NCBI GenBank assembly: GCA_030762175.1
Contig: CM060840.1
Span: 44,873,501-44,937,500 of the forward strand
Origin: Metallyticus violacea
Lineage: Eukaryota > Arthropoda > Insecta > Mantodea > Metallyticidae
DNA length: 64,000 nt
Reading direction: 5' to 3'
The notes under the pieces were generated by a model that searched no databases, was not told the origin of the DNA, and was given only the letters and a program-made list of their open reading frames with translations. Of this stretch, positions 11,561 through 24,200 are shown one piece after another. The position numbers and the translations under genes are program-made. The stretch's first letter is position 1, and each line of letters begins with the position of its first letter.

Positions 11561-13479
11561 AATTAATGCAAAAGAAATGACATGATGGGAAAAACAATAG
11601 TAATTCGAAAAAATCTTTCAATAACAATCTTAGGGTAAGAAGGAAATGGATTTAGTCCATAAATCAAGCAGTAAAAATATATGATAAACTGGTTTGTAAA
11701 ATTTATATATCATAATTATGTTATTATAAGAAAAATTAAATGTGTAACAGGAAGTGTAATAGAAGAGAGAAGAAGTTAATCTATTATTTGTGTGGCTTGG
11801 GATAGAATCTGGGTTAGCTCCAAGTGCATCGAAAATTGTAAAAGCAGATGTGCGGATAATTTTTGTACTTTCACTCACATAATGAACTACAGACGTTATA
11901 GTTTTATGTCAAGGATATTTTCTATTAACTCTTCAGTCAGTTTTAAGTATCACGAATTTTTTATTTTACGAAAAAGAGGCTAAGATAGACTTAGGGAAGG
12001 GGCGTTAGTAAGCGAATTCACTGCTTCCATACATCCTCATCATAGTCGTGTCATCAGGTGGTATGATGCAGTCAGTTACGTAATTTTGTACGCCAACCGT
12101 CTTTTTGCTTTCCTATTCGCTTGCTTAGTCCTTAGAGCCGAGTGAGCTTTTGCAAAAGTATGGCGTTGTGCTGTGAGAAGAATTGTTCTAAAAATATATA
12201 TATAAAATGGTTTCAGTTTTGGCTATCGAATACGTTGGTAATTATGTTATGAGGAAAGTGTCATTTATAAAGGAAATTGGTTAGAAAGCATTATATGGCA
12301 TTTTATTACAATTCTCAGATGTTATTTATTGCTGGTGTTGAGTATAGGATTCTGTGAACTTTTGAACTTCTTTACTATGACAAATAAATAGTAAGTTACG
12401 TTAAGAAGTAAGCGATAGTGTTAGTTATAAATATTACAATTATGAATATGTATGTCCTTTAATTATGCTTTGTGCTTTTAGAGACTCCGTTGCTTTATTC
12501 CAGGCATTTTTCCTCTTCCGTTCGGAGCATAGGTACAATTAAAACTTTAACTTCTAGCTTATATGCCAAAATATGCTAATTAAATGAAATTTCAAGAAAC
12601 TGTTGCCGTAAATATAAATTTCGTTGCAAAAATAATTCATTCTATGCATTTTTAACTCAAGTAAATGCATTATTACAACAAATAAAATTTGAACGCATTG
12701 AAAAGCAGCATTCTGTAGTGTAGTGTACAATATTGAGCAAAGCATACTAGGATAGCAGACCTTTATGGCTCATGTTGAGTTACATCGGGGTGTAAAGCTA
12801 ACAAATAATCATGCTCAAGAGAGTCGATGTAAAAAAAAAATATAATAGATGGCCTGAGAAAAAGAGACAGAAAGAGACGTGAGTAAAAACGTATTTATGT
12901 CACATTCATTGCTGTGAGAGGGAACCTTTTGGATCAGAGTTCAGGTTTGTGCAGTTGGTAACCTAAGCGAACAACTGCCATGGTGCTTCCAGACAGGTAC
13001 GGTGTTGGTGAATTCTTTTAACAGCTACGCTTAACAAGCTGCAAGGTAACTTGCGATGCATAGCTGTGCAAACGAGTTTCTTCTCTACTGCAGTGTAACT
13101 CGCTTTCCATATGCTGTTAAAAATAAATCCACGCAAAAAACGCACGAATGCCTATGCATATTTACCTAAATATCGCCGAAGACATTTACTTACAACAATG
13201 CCAATTTCTTGATGAACTTTGGCTATCTGTCCATTTGAAAGGAGTAAAACATATTTTAAAATATAATGTTTTACCCGTTTATATATGTTAAAATTCTGCG
13301 TATGCCTATTTGGAAATAATTTTGTAAATTGATCCTTTGTTTACCCAAGCAAGATTAGGACATACAAGTAATAGGACTCTAAAATTCTATTATAGAATTT
13401 TGAGGTTTAATTATGAGAATATTATCAAGCGTGTTTGATACCTCAAGAGAAAATTAAAGGGAAATAAATTTAGATAAAT
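11561..13479. other. No gene seen
   Basis: Mostly AT-rich. Slightly GC-richer parts at 12000-12170 and 12900-13150 have no recognised coding or RNA signal. Confidence 0.45.
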
Positions 13480-13865
13480 AAAATTCAGAAAGTCTTTCAA
13501 GAAAATGGCATTTTTTGCATTATGGGCAGAGAGGGATAGCACGAGGATAGGATTTTAAAATTAGAGTGGAGGATATTGAAAAACAGAAATTATAGACCAG
13601 TCTTAATGTAAAAAAATCCTTAAAACTACAAAACATTAAAATGACAAATCTATGGTAAAATAGAGAAGGGATATAATGGTTCAAATCCAGAATGATACGC
13701 TAAAGTGAGATAGAAAAGGGATAAAGGAAAAATGTTCAATGTGTAATGAACTGTACTTTTGACATTGTATTTTGGAATGTGAGCAAACTAATTTTGGAGA
13801 GAAGGGTTCCTTTTACCAAAGTGGTATAAATTGCTGATGGAGATAAGAGCAGGAGGATACGAATC
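13480..13865 (+). pseudogene. LINE ORF2 C-terminal fragment, highly decayed
   Basis: Broken frames include NVQCVMNCTFDIVFWN and FLLPKWYKLLMEIRAGGY, in the same order as the CxxC...H tail fragments elsewhere in the window. Many stops are present. The assignment rests on this similarity only. Confidence 0.4.
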
Positions 13866-13916
13866 AGATATTTATAAAATAAAAATAAAGTAATACTATT
13901 GGCAATGTTACAAATA

Positions 13917-14018
13917 AACAGTAATTATAGAAGCTTTAAAAAGATAAAACACTTGCAATTTTCAGTGTGACTTTATCTAAAGTGTTTTATCCTTTTAAAG
14001 CTTCTACAATTACTGTTT
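13917..14018. repeat. Fold-back element, family 1
   Basis: Arms of about 37 bp (ACAGTAATTATAGAAGCTTT onward and its complement) enclose a loop of about 27 bases. Outer sequence shares CAATGTTACAAATAAACAGT with the complement of the sequence beyond the right arm at 41557. A TA-dinucleotide run follows at 14020-14066. Confidence 0.65.
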
Positions 14019-14019
14019 A

Positions 14020-14020
14020 A

Positions 14021-14066
<46 letters not shown>
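14020..14066 (+). repeat. TA microsatellite
   Basis: About 23 TA units directly after a fold-back element. Confidence 0.93.
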
Positions 14067-14067
<1 letters not shown>

Positions 14068-14958
14068 ATAAGGAGGTATTTAGGACGAGTGAGGTAAAAA
14101 TAGCTAAGAAATGTAGACGGGCTTCATTAGATTGATAATGAAACTTAAAATTACACAACATAAGAATTACATGCTTATGAATGAATACTTGAGTATCTGT
14201 TAATGTCTTAATTAAATATATCTTCATTATACATATACAATGTGGCGTTGAATATAAAGGAAAAAGCGTAACTCTATAATGCATCTTTCTTAAAAGCTAT
14301 GCTATGCTATTATTGTATCTATTGGTTGATTAGTGGGAAAAAAAAGAAAAAAAAACAACTATGCTTTTACATATATGTTTGGAATCTTATTTGTACTTAA
14401 GTAAACTTTTTGGAATCTACGACAGCACAAGATAAAGTTTGTTGTTCGGTAAAATACGTTTAACCGAAGTTTAATTTAAAAGCAAGAAATAATAATTTTA
14501 ATTAGGTAATAAGTGACTGAAAATGAAGAAATTTTATATCAATGAACTTTTATTGTAGTATCAATGGTATGCATTGAGAGAATAAATATTTAAGTACAAT
14601 GAAGGCTTTTTCTTACTGGCAAATTTGTAACAGAATATAAATATATTTAACTGTCATATTCTGTCATATATGCACTTTAGCAATTATTATTGCGTACTTA
14701 AACTTAAGATACAAGTTCAGTTAATAGTATATCGTTTTGACGAAACCAATGTCTTTTTTCTTTCTTCTTCTTTTATATAACGACGCTCAAAAGTATGCGA
14801 GTCAAGTTCTGCTGAATTTACTATTGCTAAATAAACAGATGCAAATCAATAAACAACCAGAGATTAACTTTCGGTTTAATGTTTAATTTTTTCGTATATT
14901 TTATAACGCAGGATTGGCATACAAAATAAAATAAAGGGGCGTTCTTTCTTTGTTTCAG

Positions 14959-15036
14959 ACTGCTTTACATCCAGGCCAGATGCCACCAGTCACTCTGCAA
15001 CCTAGAATGGCTCAACTTGAAACTCTGGAAGCAAAG
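14959..15036 (+). CDS. PDZ-protein gene, first recognised exon
   Basis: This exon has 78 bases in phase 0-0, follows a pyrimidine-rich tract ending TTTCAG and ends at AAG|GTATGT. It encodes 26 residues, starting TALHPGQMPPVTLQPR and ending LETLEAK. The last residues read straight into MASIEVSLS of the next exon and make one short amphipathic coil, which supports joining across a 14-kb intron. It begins in mid-protein, so at least one earlier exon must exist. Confidence 0.75.
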
Positions 15037-17772
15037 GTATGTATGCATCGGCTAGTGAAATCAGAGGGTGTAGTGTAACCAAGGAAATCTTTGCGATTTC
15101 AATGTTTCTGCTTTAAAATTAAACCTAGTGATGTTCAGGGTAGCTCAAACGTCACGATCTTCATTCTATATTATAAGCGATGTATTTATATTCTTTTATT
15201 TATTATTACGATATAGCACAACAATGGATTTGAATATTTGCATTCATGCTCCAACCCGAACAGAACTACACACTCCACTCGATCTTGAAATTCTTTCCAT
15301 TCAGGCGAAAGTGTAGCCGACCCTTGAGTTACGGACGACCGAAAGGCGTGACTGCATTGTCCCGATATGATTACATCCGCTGGGGAAAGACCTCAAATCT
15401 AGAATTGCAATTCTAAGCAACCTTGGGGAACCTCCTCTCTTCTCAAGGAAATTTCCTATGACAAAACCGAGATGAACAAGCGCTTGGCCGCTATAGAATA
15501 ACGCACTTATGTTATATATTATTATGTTCCTAAATGTGCTATCATAATGGAAGTGAGCGGTGTCGTTTTTTATTTTATGTATTTGTTTTTAATTCTCAGT
15601 ATAACAAAACACTACCTTATCCTGAGAACCCTTTTACGAATGTAGCCATAGTACTGAAACAATTGCAATCTACTCCATATGTCATATTTTCTAATACTAC
15701 TATACTATTTCAAAAATGTTTCGCAAACATATTATCGTGATAACGTTAAAGTATTAAGTGGCACTGGATACGCTTTCCAGCTATTTCTCTCTAATGAATG
15801 TGCCACAAAAAAAAAAAAAAAAAAAAAAACAAAAAAAAAAAACCAAGGCCCAATAACTCCATGACATGACATTCCACCTCAAATAGTAACACCAGATTAA
15901 TTCAGCTGTTTCTAAAAGACAATTCTATGTTTCTCTATATACTAATAGGTACAGTTATGTCTGTTAATTTGAAAGATGCCTCATCACTATATATTATATA
16001 AATCCTTTCCCAATTTATCATTTCATTTCGTGTATCACCAGTGTCCACCGCCTATGCTACCTCAGTTAAACACTATTAAAAAAAAACTCTATATTATCTT
16101 AGTAAACATTTAACCCACGTTTCATTTAACATAACCTCGCAAAGTTGAATGGTACGATCAGAATCATATTCAATTGGCATGTTAAAAACGAGATATGTAA
16201 CACATGAATCTGCCCACATGTAAAATTCTCCGAAGAGAAGTTCTTGAAACAGCCTGAGCACAAGACCAGTAGACTTTATAGGACTCTGATCGCTTGTAAA
16301 ACGTTCGACTTACTTTCATCACTTAATGAGGGTTTACCTGTCCTGGAACAATCCATTACAGATCCAGTATCCTCAAAACGTTTTCGTAAATTGTAGACTG
16401 TCTTTCGTGTTGGTTGAACAATGTTGAAATGTTAACTCACCAATTATTAAATTATAGTTACCTTTTAATAAGTTTTTAAAGCAAAAACCCTTTTTGCAGT
16501 TGTAAACATCTCCACGATCTTATTGCTCATTTAGGCCATCAGAACTCTCTATAATGTTTGTGTCCTCTGCATATTCCGTTGTATTAGCTACAAAAATGCT
16601 TGCCTTTACAAACAATGGTTAAATTTCTAAATGATTTAAGGACAGTAAGTTATCTGTTAACACAAAGAAAGCTGCAGCACTACACTTTCATCTTTATTGT
16701 TCAAAAATACTAAGGCAGATAATGTTATCTTGCAATTTTATAATAAGGTTCTTGAAAATGTAGCTGATAAAGTTCCTAGGCTACAAAATAATCTAAAATG
16801 GGACACACATTCCTGGTCGGTAAATTGGGCACATTGTGCTATAATTTCAGGCAATTAGTAAATACGGTGTCAATGGAGATCTAAATGTGTATATTTTCCT
16901 TGTGTGCACTCAATTTTAAGATATGGTACCTTACTTTGGGGCAACTCTCCACCATGTAAAAGGTCATTCATTAAGCAAAAAAGGATAATGAGAAGTATTA
17001 ATAAAAAGGACAAGAGATCTTCATGAAGGTCCCTCTTCAAAGATCTCTCAATTTTACCTCTTAACTGTATTTACATTTGGGAGTCACTCATTTTTATGAA
17101 ACAAAACATTGCAGGAAACAGCTTTATTGTCATCAATAATGAAGTACATAACTACAATACCAGATGTAATACAAATTTACATAAGAATTGAACAAGTACA
17201 AGGACATTTCAAGCTCTTACCTTATTCAATAAAATCAATAAAAAGTATAAAAAAAAAAATTAAAGCAAAACCAAAGGGTTATTTGCTTGATCATTATTTT
17301 TATACCATACAAGAATACATATACGCATAAGAGTATAGGAATAATTATCAACCACTTTTCTCTTTATTGTACGAGTAATTATGTATATAAAACTTCCATG
17401 TATTTATTACTTTTTATGTAAACATCTCTTAGGTTTGTCAGTTTGTTTTGATGTTACAAACCCACAGAAAGAAAAACACAATTTTGAAATGTGTAATTTC
17501 TGGTGACATTTTGATTGTAATAGTTGTGCGTTTCCTTTTATCTTGTACGTATTGTTATTGTTAATCGTATCATATGGTTATTCTTTTTAGTTTTTTTTCT
17601 GCTTCTTGGTTCGCTTAGGTGTTATAAACTTGTAGAAAGAAAGGTAAAGGCGGAATTTATAATTTTTGGTGTTATTTATTTCTGAACTTTATCTTATATG
17701 ATAATATCCTAATTAAGTGATTTGACGTATCCTTTATCCTTGTCCTTTGTACATCAATATGATTTTACAGGT

Positions 17773-17824
<52 letters not shown>

Positions 17825-20800
17825 ATATATAAATACATACATTCCCTCAACAGCCCCCTTTCTGGCCCAACGTGCTAAGCTCTATCGGCGACTTACAGAT
17901 TTTGGCCTCATCGAGAGTTTTTTTTTACCTCTAATTTTGCGAAAACGGCCATGTTGTCCTTATCTAAATAGATATAACCGTTTGTAAAGTGCAAACCCGT
18001 GGAAGTTTCATCGTGGAACTAACAAAATGCTCCTTAACGTGAAATGGTTCATTTAGGTCCATATGGGTGAGTTACAAGAAAACACGACTTCAATCCTAAT
18101 GTAAACAAGTAGAACTGCCAACATTTGCAAATAGCGTTACACTATATTCCTCCATCATGTAAACAATGTAAACACTATATTACCAACTTCTGTAAGCTTT
18201 AATCATTTACACTTGCCTTATCCTTTAGAATTTTATTTACACTTGCCTTATCCTTTAGAATTTTATACGTCAGAGCTTCTTGGAATGTTGTGTTGTAATG
18301 ACCGGTTAAAAATAAATTCCAAATACCGACTTTAAATTTTTGTTTCTTCTAACATTAAACTTTCACATATGTTACGAGATATAAAGCTGCTTAACCGTAA
18401 TTCCTTGCCTTAAAACGTACTGTCACGTTTCAAAATATTATTACAGTTCACATCTATCATTTCTTGCACACACCACCTAGCGGCATTTCTTGGCAGTTAA
18501 CCGGCTACTTTGCAGCAGGGAATGTCTGCATGTTAAACGCCCCAACATTAAATTACCTTTTATATACTACAGACCAGCTAGACGACAAGGCTGTTTCACT
18601 TTGGTGTTGTTATAAAATGCTGTTATTTTGCGTGAAGTCTTCTGTACTGGTGTTCTTTGAAGATAAGCTACAGGAATAGCGGTCCTCAAGGACACCGCTC
18701 CATTCCAAGGCAATATTTTCGTTCTAAAACTTTGCTGCAACCACCCCCCCCCCTTTTTAATGGTGTTTAACGCCCGTTTTTACTATTGAGTACGGTGAAC
18801 ACCGATGACCAAGATGCAATGATATACTGGGAAAGAATTTTTTTCTTTTTTTTAAGGAATCGTTCAAGGCCCAAGTTCAGGGTACCTCCCTAAACGTGGC
18901 ATTTATCATTTATGAGGACTGAGGAAACCTGTAAAAATCCTCAGTTAGAGAGGGCGGTCCTGGCGGGATTCGAACTCCAGACCTCCCACTCAGGAGTACG
19001 CGCCTTAACGACCTCAGCCACCTGTGGTGGTACTACTGCGACCATAGGCACAAGATCTAAGAGAGCTCAGGTAACAGATGCTTTCGTAAGACTGAAGTTT
19101 AGGGGTTCGAACTGCGTGAAATAAGGAACTCTTATACTTGCCTCCTACATCCAAGAACGCGGGTTCGAACCCGGCCAGGACCGAGGGATTTTTTCGGGCG
19201 TAAAAAATCCAAAGTGTGGCTTCCTTCGGAAGGGAAGTAAAGCCGTGGGTCCCGTGTCGTACATTTACGGCACGAAATGAATATCAAGCCTGAAAGAGAG
19301 GCCTCTGAACAAAATTTATCGGTCGTTTCACGCCCTGAGTTGAATGGGACGCTGATGACCTGAGATGTTAAAGAGCGTCCATAAATAAATCAATCAAAAA
19401 AAAAAAAAACTTACTTAATGCCTCTATGCCATTACGCATGAACACTGTTTCATTCCGAGTTATTTTTATTATTGAACACAATTATCACCCTACTGAATTT
19501 GATACTGGTGGACTTTTCCCTTAAAAATCTCCTCTATCTCTTAATATGAAGCGACAATGCTTATTCATATATTTTATACGAGCTCGTCGTTTTTCTTTGA
19601 CATGTAACTGTGCAAATTGTGTAAGTGTTTAGAGTCAACAGTTAACGAAAAATAGAGAGGGGGAATGCTCCCATTTTTGGTTCTAAAGCACAATTTAGGC
19701 TTTTTCATCAAAGGGACGTAATTTTCCTAATATTAATGATAAAAAAAATCGGTGCCTATGGCTCGGAAAGATAAGCTAAAATTTTATTAATTTTTATTTT
19801 GTAGGTACCCTTCTACCCCTACACATGGCTGAATCAATACTTTGAACTGAGTTTGTGGGAGTTTTATATACCCGATGTAGAAACTGCGCAAATTTTGATA
19901 AGTGCTTGTTAATTTATTTAGCATACCATTTAACCAAAATAAATGCCTAAACTTCCGGACTCTGGTAATAATTTTTTGGTTACTCACCTATATGAACCTA
20001 AACCCATTATTTCACTTAAAGCAGCGCTTTGTAATAGGTCCACGGTGAAGCTTCCATTGATTTGCACTTTACAAACTGTTATATCCTCCGTATTTTCATA
20101 GCGAACCGAACATCATACCTGCATCTGTGCAACCTTTCGCAACACCAAAGATAAATACCAAAAGGTACCGATAGGTGGTGCCAAAATCTGCGAGTCGGCG
20201 ATAGAGCGCAGCATGTTGGGACCAGAAGCGGAGAGTTGAGTGGGAGGTTGGTGATAAGGTTGAAACTGGGAAAGTAGATCGTGGGAAGTACTTATAAAGG
20301 TTCCAGGCAAATACACATCATAAGAAAGAAATCCTATTTAATTTCATATATTAATAAAGAAAATGCACTGGAACACCATATTCCATCTTATTGTGATACA
20401 AGATATGTCAAGTAAACTTGGAACTGGTGTGACAATAAAATATATAAATACTTCATCTTCAGGACATGAATATATGAGCTTTACAACAGTTAATAATAAA
20501 ATGGAAAGACAATGAAGCCATAAAAATGATTCATGTTTATTTAAAACAATGCTTAATTTAACAATTTAATTAAATATATTATTAAATATATCTGTTAAAA
20601 GCACAGGAATTCGTAAATTCGTTGCTGAATTACGCGATGCTACAGTAGAAAGATATGTGTAAAACGGTTAAATTGTCTGATTTGTTTGAAGAAGTTTATG
20701 CCTCAATGTGTCACATCAAATTGGAGGAATTTTTTTTTTGTGTGACAGCATGTTATATACAATAATTGTTTTTTTTTCTGACGTCTATTATAATAATGGA

Positions 20801-21216
20801 TTAGTTAATTTGTTGCTAGGCTATCTTGAGTTCGCTTAGCATAAGCAATTACTTCTGAAATATATGCATAAGGTAGAACTTTGTATTCTTTTAACAAAGT
20901 TTTACATGACATGCTGTTTGCTCTCTTTATTATTCCATGTGCTTTCCCTGTAGATAAAATATTTTTTTCTCCCCCAAATATTGTACCATATCTCGTAATA
21001 TTATGGGAATATGCGAAGTGCATCTTTCTGACATTTTCAGAACATTCTGTACACTAAGCGATATAAATATGACTACTCTGGATTGAAGTCCGCCATTTAG
21101 AAAGAAGCAATGCACAGTAACAAACCTATAGTTTGTATCTGCTTTGCCCATCTCTGGATTAGAGGATGTTTCTAAGTAAGAATTGCAGCTGCATGGTTGC
21201 CACCTCTTGAGAGCGC

Positions 21217-21264
<48 letters not shown>

Positions 21265-24200
21265 TTCCCACTTGCTTGATATTAGAGTACTTAATTTTCC
21301 TAAAATAATTCTCAAATTCCGTGACAAATTTCTGCAAACAATAACTAACAATAACTTTCCACTTTTGGGTATTTACAATACGCTTGGAAACGTTCAACTC
21401 TAACCACAATGAGTGATGGCAGCACAGTATATACTCTTACTCTGGATGGCAATTCATGTTTATTATTCGCTAAGATCGCAGAGTTGTTTTCATTGCGAGA
21501 GCTCACACTGCAAATTTAAATCACAAACAGCTCTGATGTATTCGATAAGAAACTTAGACCAGAGTGAAGCAATTATAGCAGCGGTTATTGAAGTTATTGA
21601 TTATAGTAGCCATACATATTTAATTAAAAGTATTTTTAACATAAACTAAAACATATAACGTCAGGTAAACAAGTTCAAAATTTGCAACTCACTTTGGAGT
21701 TTATATGGCAATGCAACAGTGTTGCAGTTGGAAAAAACATTTTTGGGGTACTGTTAAAATTACCGACCATTATGTCAAAGGAGACTCCAGATGAACTGCT
21801 CAACTTTTGTGGAGCTTCTTCTAAGTCATGCAGTCTTTTTAGCAGACCTCTTTCTAGATCCCAGTCAAGCTTACTTGTAAGACAAGGGATAAATGCTGAC
21901 ACCGATGGTCCAACATTTTTGGGAATCTAGTAATTCTGAAGACTGTTTCTCTTCTTAGAGCAGATATCATTCATTAAACTAAAGCTCTTTCGCATCCTGA
22001 AATAGAAACTGAAACGGAATCTACACGAAGACCACAAAGTCCCGTTGTTCTTATTATAAACAAGAAGAAGGAGGAGGAGGAAAAAGAAAGATAAAGAAAA
22101 AGAAAGAAAGAAAATTATTTGTTGTCCTTTTTAATTCAGAACTGAAAGTGAATTTAATATATTCTTCTATGATATAAACCATTAATTACCAAAAGGCTGG
22201 GTGTGCTTACCGTCATTCTCATGGCAGAAGATAATTGCCAAGTTCCTTCCTGAGATCCCAATTAATTCTTGAACGAGCGTAGACCAATATGGACTCGTCT
22301 TTAAATCATGTTTCATATACTCCTGCACTGTCGAACACAGTATACTCCATTTCGCAGCTTGTTCACTCATTAGCGATCTCTCCACTGACTCCTTGACAAG
22401 TCTATATTGTTCTCCACTGATGGGAGGTTTGCAGTTTCTTGTCTTATCCTTTACATCATTCGTAGGGAAGATTTTATGCTTCTATCTCAAAAGTGTTAAT
22501 TTCGGAGGAGGATCCCTTTGGAAACGCTACAGAAAGCTCAATAGTCTTTCTTGTTTATGCACCCAACAATTCGAAATAACTCGTTGCTCAATAGTGTAAT
22601 TTGAAGAATAAGCCATCATCTAATTCATACAATCTGAAACAGAAACAAAAGTGTACGTTTAATATAATTTACATAGAGGTAACGGGACTTTGTGACCTCT
22701 CTGTGTAATCTGCTCACTACAAAGTGCTGAAGGTTTCACGTTGGTGTCCTGAAGGCCTGAATGTATTTTGAGGGTTGAAATGTTGATATAACTGCATCAC
22801 TACAAGTTATCTCTGTTGCAGGAGACCAGATTTTGTACTTACGATAGCCAGACCATCCAATAATCTCTTTCATTTCTATAGATCTGTTTAATATAAACTT
22901 GCCAATCAGATAATAAGCCGCGAAATTTTGAAATGAACGAATCACAGAAGTCATTCTTGAGGCGCCACGCTGTAAGTGAAGTGTGAGCTTGCCAATGGGA
23001 TGGCAAGCCGCGAAATCACAGCAAATGTTGAGGTGGCGGTTCATAGTTTTCAAGAAAACCTGTGGTACCTCAGTAGTAAAAACGGGCGTGAAACACCATT
23101 AAAAACATAAGAAGAAGAAAAGGGGAAAAAAGAAAGAAAACCAAACAACGAAGCATTTCAGTAAAGGGAATAAAATGCAATTTTTTAACATCAAAAAGTT
23201 GTTATAATAACTCTCCAACACTACAGATTAAATTAAGCGCTTATAGTGCTCGGGGGGTGTTCTGTCATTCTTTTTCACAGCTGCAAATTTGATGCGTGCA
23301 TTATACAGTATTCTAAACACACATTTACCGAAAAAATATGAAAAAAAAAATTTTGTGTCAGGTGTGGGGTTCGAACCCACGCTCCCTCACGGGAACCAGA
23401 ACTTAAGTCTGGCGCCTTAGACCGCTCGGCCAACCTGACGTTGACAGTGAGCGTGAGAGATTGTAGTATATAATGCAAAGAGTAGCCATCTTTCCAACTG
23501 CTCTGCGGAGTAATAATAATTATGGACGAAAGATGTCCCTAGCTTACAGAACAACACTGGGAATAAATGCAAACTATACTATTTTTAATATTAAAATAAC
23601 ATGACTGTACTTATGTTCCTAATTAATTTTAACGCGTGGTATCCACAACATTTTCAAATAATCGGTAATTTGCTTTGAATCTCGTTCACTGTAATACGCC
23701 TTCCTTGCTTGAGACGATTTTCCTTTTATCATATTCTCCATTTACAATGAAAGGATTAATATAGAATTCCTATTTATTCGACGAACTTTGACATAGATTT
23801 CCATAATGCTGCACAGATGCAAGTGTATGCGACGCACTTCAGCTTACCTTTAGTTAGTATCCTCTCGGAAAATTCCCAATTATATTTAATTCTAACAGTA
23901 GTTTGCATCTAATTGAAATTGGAACAATTTTTGGGAAAATGCCACTATTACCCGTTAGGGGGAAACACTGGACTACAACATTTATCTACGTTTTTAATTT
24001 TGTAATAAAATTATTTTTCACCGTTAAAATCCAAAACTGGAACACCTTGCTGATTCATGTGATATTTTTTCTGACAATTTTGCAAATCATCTATAATAAC
24101 ACACTAACTTCATTTAATATTCAGATTGCTCAAATTATTACATAAAGAAAAATCAGTGTAACTGAATAAGGTATTTATTATATAAACAAATTAAAAGTGG

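Noticed and set aside
12153..12250. Possible THAP-type start (MALCCEKNCSKN)
   Set aside because: The spacing of Cys and His needed for a THAP finger is absent and the frame soon becomes AT-rich noise.
13973..14284. Open frame with Tyr/Ile alternation
   Set aside because: It is the TA microsatellite read in frame, next to a fold-back element.
23275..23478. Open frame on the - strand
   Set aside because: It is a shadow of the tRNA-Leu gene.
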